64,000 nucleotides of DNA from Ferruginibacter sp050611725. Its GTDB lineage: Bacteria; Bacteroidota; Bacteroidia; Chitinophagales; Chitinophagaceae. The translations under genes were made by a program, and so were the position numbers. Location: NCBI RefSeq assembly GCF_050611725.1, contig NZ_JBODJB010000001.1, positions 744,001 through 808,000 on the forward strand, written 5' to 3'. Of this stretch, positions 58,267 to 64,000 are shown piece after piece; the first letter of the stretch is position 1; each line of letters opens with the position of its first letter. The notes below the pieces were generated by a model. It saw only the letters and a program-made list of their open reading frames with translations. It was not told the DNA's origin and searched no databases.

Positions 58267-59403
58267 TTATTGCCCGGAACGGCGGATATCGGCAATGATC
58301 GGAAAATGATCGCTTAGTTTACGGGCAATTCTTGTAAACTGAAGTACATCGTACCCTTTATCAAGAAAAATATTGTCTATACGGAGGTTAGGAGCAATGC
58401 CACTGAATGTTCTGCCAATACCAAAGCCCTTTTCTTCAAAAGCATTTTGAAGGTTTTCTCCGATGGTTTCATACGCATAAGAATTGGGCACATCATTAAA
58501 GTCGCCGCAAACCATTATGCGGTAGGGACTTTTTTGCATTTCTTCACGTATCCAATCTGCCTGTGTTTTACGGTTAATGATGCCGGTTTTTAATTTACTT
58601 AGAATGCTTTTTGTTTCCTCAAGATTTTTTGCTTTGTCTTGTAGAGATTCATCCTGTATGTATGAAACATTTTTCTTGCTGAAACGTAAAGACTGTAAAT
58701 GAATATTAAAAACCCTGAGCGTATCTTTATCTTTTACAATATCGGCATATTGAAAAGTAGCGTTGTAGCTAAAGGGTGGGTGAGATATTTGTTGTTTTTT
58801 TATGATCGGGTATTTTGAAAAGATCATTGTTCCGAAATGCATATTCAGTCCAAACCAGTTTTCGTTATTATCATAAGCATAATAGTAATACGGAAAATGC
58901 AACGAATCTAAGATGGTTGATAATCGTAAAAAACTTTTGCCAACACTATCGCTGCAAACTACTTCCTGAAAACAAGCTATATCGGGTTGGTTTTCATTTA
59001 TAAAACCCATCATCTGATTGAACATATCATGCGTTTTAGGAAAATTCAGTACATCGAATTGAGCTACATTCCAACTCATTACTCTTATAGCGTCCGGAGC
59101 TTTTTGTTTTGCAAAAGTATAAGGGAGTTTAAATACAAAAATATTTCTAACAGATTGCCAGCTGATAAGAATAGTGATCGCTGAAATAAGTATCCATCTG
59201 GGACTTAGAAAGACCCAAAAAATAGCAAACATTACAAGCACCACTAAAAAATAAAATGCTGCAATATTTAATACGCCCAAAAACCACCACTGCTTTGGAT
59301 CGAACCACTTGGAATAGCAACCTGCCAAAAATAAAATCGCTACAATAAAATTGGAGATGATAAAGAATTTCTTAGATAGTCTGCGGAAAAGACTTTTGGA
59401 CAT
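58267..59403 (-). CDS. Endonuclease/exonuclease/phosphatase family membrane protein
   Basis: This 378-residue protein has two or three N-terminal hydrophobic segments (residues about 12-100). An EEP domain follows: IRVMSWNVAQFDVLN, INENQPDIACFQEVVCSDSV (metal-binding Glu), and YRIMVCGDFNDVPNSYAYET (GDFND). The C-terminus FTRIARKLSDHFPIIADIRR has the catalytic DH pair. The motif set is complete for a phosphodiesterase. Substrates may be phospholipids, nucleotides or nucleic acids; localisation points to the membrane exterior. Confidence 0.9.
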   Translation of the reverse strand: MSKSLFRRLSKKFFIISNFIVAILFLAGCYSKWFDPKQWWFLGVLNIAAFYFLVVLVMFAIFWVFLSPRWILISAITILISWQSVRNIFVFKLPYTFAKQKAPDAIRVMSWNVAQFDVLNFPKTHDMFNQMMGFINENQPDIACFQEVVCSDSVGKSFLRLSTILDSLHFPYYYYAYDNNENWFGLNMHFGTMIFSKYPIIKKQQISHPPFSYNATFQYADIVKDKDTLRVFNIHLQSLRFSKKNVSYIQDESLQDKAKNLEETKSILSKLKTGIINRKTQADWIREEMQKSPYRIMVCGDFNDVPNSYAYETIGENLQNAFEEKGFGIGRTFSGIAPNLRIDNIFLDKGYDVLQFTRIARKLSDHFPIIADIRRSGQ

Positions 59404-59440
59404 GTTGTAAAGATAAAACTTTGCTGTTGAAATAACAGTA

Positions 59441-60373
59441 CTACAGATCTTCTTCTGAAGCTCTTTTTAAAATATTCTTTTCTTCTTCTGTTAAAAACTG
59501 ATATCCCTTTTGATTGATTTTATCAAGTATTTCATCAACTCTTTGTTGTGTAAGGTTGGCGCTTTTCTTATAAGGTGCCCTTCCATCGTTTTTGTAGAAT
59601 ATTTTTTCTTTTGCACTTACCTGTTTCTTATTCGGATTAAACAGGTTCATAAACCAGTTGTAAAGGTTATTCATCCATAAACTTCCATCGATATCTTTTC
59701 TTAAAAAAACAATGAATAAAAAACCTGCCAAACCGCCACCAAGGTGAGCAATACTATATGCTGCACTTTCTGTAGAGATGCCTGCATAATCGATCAATAC
59801 ATACACCAACATTAATACCCATATTGGAATACCACCACCAAGATTCCTAAAGAAACGATAACCGGGTACCAGTGTAGTGACAGCAACCGCAACAGCCATA
59901 ACCGCAGCATTAGCGCCAAGCAATGCAGCCGATCCAATGTCTTGTCTTAAAGGAGGCAATGCATAATTTGCAAGAATAAAAAAAAGTGCACCGGCAATGC
60001 CACCATATATATAAACAGGGATCAGTTTTTTACTACCGGTCAACTCCTGTAAAATAAATCCGAAGGCCCAAAGCCAAAGCATATTGCTTAGAATGCGAAA
60101 CACTTCAACATCGCTGAACATATAAGTCAGTACTGTCCATGGTTTTTTTGCAAATGAAGATAATTGTGCAGGCAATTCAAAGTATTGTAAGGATCCGGCT
60201 CTGAAAGCAATTTCCGGCGACTCAAAAACAAAGTAAATAACCTTGATGGTTTGAAGTAATAGAAAAAAAACGATATTAATGGTAATCAGACTTACAAGCG
60301 CATTCCCTTCCTGCCCGAATGTTAACTTCGTTTTGGGTTTTTTGTAATCCGAATATCTGTCCGATTCTCCCAT
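59441..60373 (-). CDS. Rhomboid-family protein lacking the catalytic serine
   Basis: This 310-residue rhomboid fold has about seven hydrophobic segments. It has YMFSDVEVFRILSNMLWLWA in the early part and AYSIAHLGGGLAGFLFIVFL (catalytic-type His), but the GxSG site reads LLGANAAVMA with Asn155 at the serine position. A single base change (AGT to AAT) would explain it. A C-terminal cytoplasmic tail (VDEILDKINQKGYQFLTEEE) is present. It is probably a non-proteolytic partner of the adjacent active rhomboid at 60429, 55 bases upstream on the same strand. Confidence 0.85.
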   Translation of the reverse strand: MGESDRYSDYKKPKTKLTFGQEGNALVSLITINIVFFLLLQTIKVIYFVFESPEIAFRAGSLQYFELPAQLSSFAKKPWTVLTYMFSDVEVFRILSNMLWLWAFGFILQELTGSKKLIPVYIYGGIAGALFFILANYALPPLRQDIGSAALLGANAAVMAVAVAVTTLVPGYRFFRNLGGGIPIWVLMLVYVLIDYAGISTESAAYSIAHLGGGLAGFLFIVFLRKDIDGSLWMNNLYNWFMNLFNPNKKQVSAKEKIFYKNDGRAPYKKSANLTQQRVDEILDKINQKGYQFLTEEEKNILKRASEEDL

Positions 60374-60428
60374 AAAATAGTTGTGCTACAAATTTACAAA
60401 CAGAGAAGTAAAGATGATTGTTAAGAAT

Positions 60429-61136
60429 TTAGTAAAAAGTTTTTCTGTTTTTTTTGTTCCAGATGTAAACAAGTATAAATCCGACAATGGCTCCGCCAAG
60501 ATGTGCAAAGTGGCCAATATTATCACCTTCTGTTGGCCTTAAACCACCAAAAAGATCATACAAAACATATAAGGGAATTACGTACTTCGCTTTGAGTGGA
60601 ATAGGAATAAACATTACAAACATTTCTGTATTGGGAAACAGGTAAGCAAATGCAGCCATAATACCCATGATGGCGCCGGATGCACCCAAGGCCAAATACA
60701 CTTCTTTGTAATAATTAATAATGTCTTTTACTGGTGCTCCTTTAGCTGCCAACATTAAACCTTCAGATGATTTAAGATATTGATTAGCACTAAACGGCAC
60801 CGTAAGTTCAATTAAGATACCTGCACCGATACCACATATTAAATAAAAGATCAAAAACCTTTTAGAGCCAAGAAACCTTTCGAGGATGGTACCGAACATC
60901 CACAACCCGAACATATTAAAAAGAATATGAGCCACACCGCCATGCATAAACATATTTGTGATGAACTGATGCGGCTTAAATCTGGATGATGTAATGTAAT
61001 GAAGGGCACCCCATTCGGTTATATCAAAACCGGTGATAACCATTTGAGCTAAAAATACCAGCGCATTAATGATCAGTAAATTAAATACTACGGGGGCTGT
61101 TTTTTGAATGGAATTTCCGGAGCTATTGAATGACAT
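60429..61136 (-). CDS. Rhomboid intramembrane serine protease
   Basis: This 235-residue six- to seven-helix protease has an N-terminal MFMHGGVAHILFNMFGLWMF loop. The catalytic Ser is in LALGASGAIMGIMAAFAYLF (about residue 152) and the catalytic His is in GHFAHLGGAIVGFILVYI. Rhomboids cut substrates within the membrane; the targets are not identifiable from sequence. It lies 55 bases upstream of the inactive homologue, and rlmD lies just upstream again. The three likely form an operon. Confidence 0.92.
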   Translation of the reverse strand: MSFNSSGNSIQKTAPVVFNLLIINALVFLAQMVITGFDITEWGALHYITSSRFKPHQFITNMFMHGGVAHILFNMFGLWMFGTILERFLGSKRFLIFYLICGIGAGILIELTVPFSANQYLKSSEGLMLAAKGAPVKDIINYYKEVYLALGASGAIMGIMAAFAYLFPNTEMFVMFIPIPLKAKYVIPLYVLYDLFGGLRPTEGDNIGHFAHLGGAIVGFILVYIWNKKNRKTFY

Positions 61137-61157
61137 ATTATAAAGTTGGATCTAAAG

Positions 61158-62558
61158 TTATTTCAATTTAAGTAAAACCACACATTCAATATGGTGTGTA
61201 TGAGGGAACATATCTACCGGTTGAATTTTTTCTACTGAATATTTTTCGCTGAGCAGATTAAGGTCTCGTGCCTGCGTAGCAGTGTTACAACTTACATACA
61301 CAATTTTAGGAGCAACTATCTCTAATAATTTTTGAACCAGTTTTTCATGCATACCTGCACGGGGAGGGTCGGTGATTATCACATCTGGTCTGCCATGTGC
61401 GGCAAAGAAATCGTCATCGCATATTTTAATTACATCACCTGCAAAAAAATCGGCATGTGTAATATTATTGAGCGCTGCATTTTGTTTTGCATCTTCAATA
61501 GCCTCGGCAACCACTTCCACACCAATGATCTTCTTTGCAAATTTGCTTACAAAAATACCAATGCTGCCTGTGCCGCAATACAGGTCGTATACTACTTCAG
61601 TGCCTGTTAGTCCGGCAAAATCGGCAGTGATACTATAAAGTTTTTCCGCTTGTTTTGTGTTGGTCTGAAAAAAAGATTTCGGCCCAATCTTAAAAGTATA
61701 TTCTCCTAATTTTTCATGTACATATCCTTTACCGAAATAAGCAACAGGGTTAAGGTCATAAATACTATCGTTCCATTTTGTATTAATGGTATAAAGCAAA
61801 GTTGTTATGGATGGTACTTTTTGTAAAATAAAATCCATCAGCTTTTTTGTAGCCGCCTCATCTTCATAACCCAAACAAATATTTACCATTAACTCTCCGG
61901 TGTTGCACAAACGGATAATGATATTTCTTAACCAGCCTGTATGCCCTTTTATATCATAGAAAGAAAGATCATTTTCTTTTGCGTAGGCTCTGATGGAATT
62001 TCGAAGGGTGTTATTTACTTCATCCATCAAATAGCACTCTTCTATATCAATGATCTTATCAAAAATTCTCGGCACATGAAAACCCAATGCATTTTCCTGT
62101 GGTAAAATGTCTGCACTTTTTATTTCTGTTTCTGTCAGATAACGTTTGTTACTGAAAGTAAACTCAAGTTTATTTCTGTAATGCTGTGTGTCTGCAGATC
62201 CAACAATTGGCATCATTTCAGGCAGATCTACTTTGCCGATTCGTCTGAAATTTTGAGCAACCTCCTGCTGCTTGTACATGAGTTGTTTTTCGTAGGGTAA
62301 CATCTGCCATTTACAGCCACCGCAAATACCAAAATGTTTGCAGAACGAATCAACCCTTTCTTTCGAATATTGATGAATGTGAGTGGCTTTGCCTTCGCCC
62401 CAGTCTTTCTTGTTTTTGCTAACAAAAACATCTACAATATCTCCCGGCACCGCCCCTTCAATAAATATCACTTTACCATCCTGTTTAGCAAAGGATTTTC
62501 CTTCAGCGGCATACCCGCTGACCTCAATTTTTTCAACTAAAAATTTTTTTCTTTTCAC
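61158..62558 (-). CDS. rlmD: 23S rRNA (uracil-C5)-methyltransferase RlmD / RumA-type
   Basis: This 466-residue m5U methyltransferase has a TRAM domain (KFLVEKIEVSGYAAEGKSFA). The [4Fe-4S] cysteines are in FCKHFGICGGCKWQMLPYEK, and SAM motifs in VVYDLYCGTGSIGIFVSKFA. The catalytic Cys is in IVYVSCNTATQARDLNLLSE, with IITDPPRAGMHEKLVQK before it. The start is a GTG at 62558. RlmD and RlmC/TrmA relatives differ in target uridine; the FeS motif favours an RlmD/RlmC type, but the exact nucleotide is not provable here. Confidence 0.9.
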   Translation of the reverse strand: MKRKKFLVEKIEVSGYAAEGKSFAKQDGKVIFIEGAVPGDIVDVFVSKNKKDWGEGKATHIHQYSKERVDSFCKHFGICGGCKWQMLPYEKQLMYKQQEVAQNFRRIGKVDLPEMMPIVGSADTQHYRNKLEFTFSNKRYLTETEIKSADILPQENALGFHVPRIFDKIIDIEECYLMDEVNNTLRNSIRAYAKENDLSFYDIKGHTGWLRNIIIRLCNTGELMVNICLGYEDEAATKKLMDFILQKVPSITTLLYTINTKWNDSIYDLNPVAYFGKGYVHEKLGEYTFKIGPKSFFQTNTKQAEKLYSITADFAGLTGTEVVYDLYCGTGSIGIFVSKFAKKIIGVEVVAEAIEDAKQNAALNNITHADFFAGDVIKICDDDFFAAHGRPDVIITDPPRAGMHEKLVQKLLEIVAPKIVYVSCNTATQARDLNLLSEKYSVEKIQPVDMFPHTHHIECVVLLKLK

Positions 62559-62661
62559 AGCAGCAAAAGTAATCTATATCTGCTCTAAAAAATATGTTAA
62601 TGAAATGTAATTATCAATAGAATCGAAATGGTTAAAGTGCTTTTAAACCGTACATTTTAGA

Positions 62662-62669
62662 TACTTTTG
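62662..62669 (+). promoter_or_regulatory. TAnnTTTG promoter -7 element of the TlpA-like gene
   Basis: TACTTTTG matches the consensus and lies 22 bases before the ATG at 62692. Confidence 0.55.
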
Positions 62670-62691
62670 TTCAGTCCTATTATATAAAAAA

Positions 62692-64000
62692 ATGAAAAGA
62701 TTACTTGTTGTGTTGATTAGCCTTGGTTGTTTTTCTCAATTGCAGGCTCAAAATTTTAAGGTTACTTTAAAAACCCCTAACTACAAAAGCGGAATCGCTT
62801 ACCTGACCTATCACATGGGCAAGAACCTTAATGTAGAAGATTCGGCGGCCATCAATAATAAGGGTATTGCGGTGTTTACGGGGAAAAGAAAACTGCCCGG
62901 GGGTATCTACTCTATTGTTTTTCCGGGAAAGAATAAATCGGTAGATTTTTTTATACATAAAGAACAGATCATTTCTATTAGTTCCGACACAACAGATCTC
63001 TTGAACAAAACCGTCGTTACAGGATCTAAAGAGCATATACTTTTTGCCCAATATCAAAAGGCAACAGCCGCAAAAATTTCCTTATTAAATAAGGAAAAGG
63101 TAGCCTACTCAAAATCTACTACTGCGGCAGATTCTGCAATGCATGAAAAAAAATATCTGGAATACAATACGGAATTGAATAATTACAGAGAAGGAATTAT
63201 CAAAAAATATCCAAAATCAATGATGACTGTTATTTTGAACGGTATGAGAGATCCGAAAACGATGGACAAAATACCGGTGACACACCAGGATTCATTGGAT
63301 AATTATTATTATTACAGAGCACATTATTGGGATGGTATTACATTTATGGATGAGAGAGTAATTCGTACGCCGTTCTTCTTACCACGATTTGAAAGATATT
63401 ACAGAGAGATCATACCACAGGCGCCGGATAGTATCATTAAAGAAGCCGACTATCAGTTACTGCTGGCACGTACCTGTCCGGAAATGTATAAGTTTTTACT
63501 AAACTGGCTCACAGATGAGTACATCAACCCAAAATATATGGGGCAGGATAAAGTGTTTCTTCATCTTTTCAATAAATACCATAGTAAAGGACTTACCCCT
63601 TGGTTAAGCGAAAAGCAGCATGAAACAATTAGCAGGCAGGCATATATGATAATGGCAAATGTTATTGGCGACCCTGCAGCCAATTTAAAAATGGTAGATA
63701 CGGCCGGGAACTTAACGCCGTTGTATAGTGTGGCTGCCGATTTTACGGTTGTGTGTTTTTGGGATCCTACCTGTGGGCATTGTAAAGAAGAAGTACCAAG
63801 AGTCGATTCTATTTATAAAGCCAACTGGAAAAAACATAATGTAAAAATTTACGGAGTGCTTTCGGCCGATATAAAAGATAATATTGTATCCGACTGGAAA
63901 AAATACATTACAGAGCATGCTTTGGGTGAATGGGTAAATGTTTATCAAACAAAAGAAATGAAGGAAGCAGAAGAAAAAGCCGGCGAATGGGGATACCATC
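62692..64000 (+). CDS. TlpA-like thioredoxin-domain protein, 3' end cut by window
   Basis: The frame stays open to the window edge; at least 436 residues are visible. A Sec signal (MKRLLVVLISLGCFSQLQAQ) precedes a beta-rich N-terminal domain of the DUF4369 type (GIAYLTYHMGKNLNVEDSAA, then GIYSIVFPGKNKSVDFFIH). A helical DUF5106-like middle follows. A TlpA thioredoxin domain starts near residue 335, with the redox motif in VCFWDPTCGHCKEEVPRVDS (CGHC). Such proteins reduce or exchange disulfides in the periplasm. The partner and the missing C-terminus cannot be seen. Confidence 0.88.
   Translation, partial: MKRLLVVLISLGCFSQLQAQNFKVTLKTPNYKSGIAYLTYHMGKNLNVEDSAAINNKGIAVFTGKRKLPGGIYSIVFPGKNKSVDFFIHKEQIISISSDTTDLLNKTVVTGSKEHILFAQYQKATAAKISLLNKEKVAYSKSTTAADSAMHEKKYLEYNTELNNYREGIIKKYPKSMMTVILNGMRDPKTMDKIPVTHQDSLDNYYYYRAHYWDGITFMDERVIRTPFFLPRFERYYREIIPQAPDSIIKEADYQLLLARTCPEMYKFLLNWLTDEYINPKYMGQDKVFLHLFNKYHSKGLTPWLSEKQHETISRQAYMIMANVIGDPAANLKMVDTAGNLTPLYSVAADFTVVCFWDPTCGHCKEEVPRVDSIYKANWKKHNVKIYGVLSADIKDNIVSDWKKYITEHALGEWVNVYQTKEMKEAEEKAGEWGYH

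Noticed and set aside
1..64000. tRNA, rRNA, insertion sequence or prophage genes
   Set aside because: No TTCRANY-type tRNA arm with matching stems, no transposase or phage structural protein was found in any gap or frame.

Overview
The window looks like chromosomal DNA of a Bacteroidota, most likely a Chitinophagaceae relative. It is AT-rich. Many genes follow the Bacteroidota promoter TAnnTTTG, often only a few bases before the start codon. It also carries families typical of the phylum: DUF2480, an IPExxxVDY-like protein, a PadR/PspC pair, a PpiD-type isomerase, PnuC with a NadR-like kinase, and a PIF1-like helicase with HRDC and HTH domains. Nearly all of the window is ordinary protein-coding DNA. 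I saw no tRNA, rRNA, insertion sequence, prophage or CRISPR array.

Layout. 1-13.3 kb is mostly minus-strand housekeeping: helicase fragment, cupin, mnmG, ybeY, feoA and nadD (plus), chrA, a KdnB-like dehydrogenase, mtgA, a LysE-family exporter, DUF2480 and ppiD. Two parS-like 16-mers lie between mnmG and ybeY. 13.28-13.85 kb is the one long gene-free stretch: divergent, AT-rich, with DnaA-box-like 9-mers, a four-run G4 motif and an iterated TTACYTG motif. After it nearly everything to 33.8 kb reads plus: nadA, a small accessory island (14.92-18.0 kb), a protein-glutaminase-like gene, feoB, padR/pspC, gcvT, comB, a SNF2 helicase and corA. 33.85-38.8 kb is mostly minus: NadR-like kinase, tag, pnuC, nfu, DinB and SRPBCC genes. 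38.9-64 kb is mixed: AraC-type regulator, pcrA/uvrD, two cupredoxins, GDSL hydrolase, sugar dehydrogenase, recA, GT2, flavin oxidase, IMPase, thiL, nhaD, S41 protease, nitrilase-like amidase, fRMsr, AlkA-like, cysS, EEP, two rhomboids, rlmD and the start of a TlpA-like protein.

The most unusual part is 14.92-17.98 kb. Three consecutive genes (SIR2-like NADase, HEPN-like protein, small lipoprotein) each start just after a GTTRRC-type site and end at its exact reverse complement. Between them lie about 190-205-base palindromic spacers. This is the architecture of integron gene cassettes with attC-like sites, but no integrase is present in the window. A promoter-like sequence sits just before the first boundary.

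A second hidden layer is a family of heptanucleotide-phased repeats. Four intergenic copies share CAAGNNN heptads, a fixed 19-base spacer and CTTGNNN heptads. Other heptad-phased tracts occur beside genes, and two lie inside coding sequences (NadR-like kinase and cysS).

Themes linking genes: NAD metabolism (nadD, nadA, pnuC/NadR-like kinase, and a SIR2-like NAD consumer); iron uptake (feoA and feoB about 15 kb apart); DNA repair (tag, AlkA-like, recA, UvrD); envelope (KdnB-like, mtgA, GT2, rhomboids, lipoproteins).
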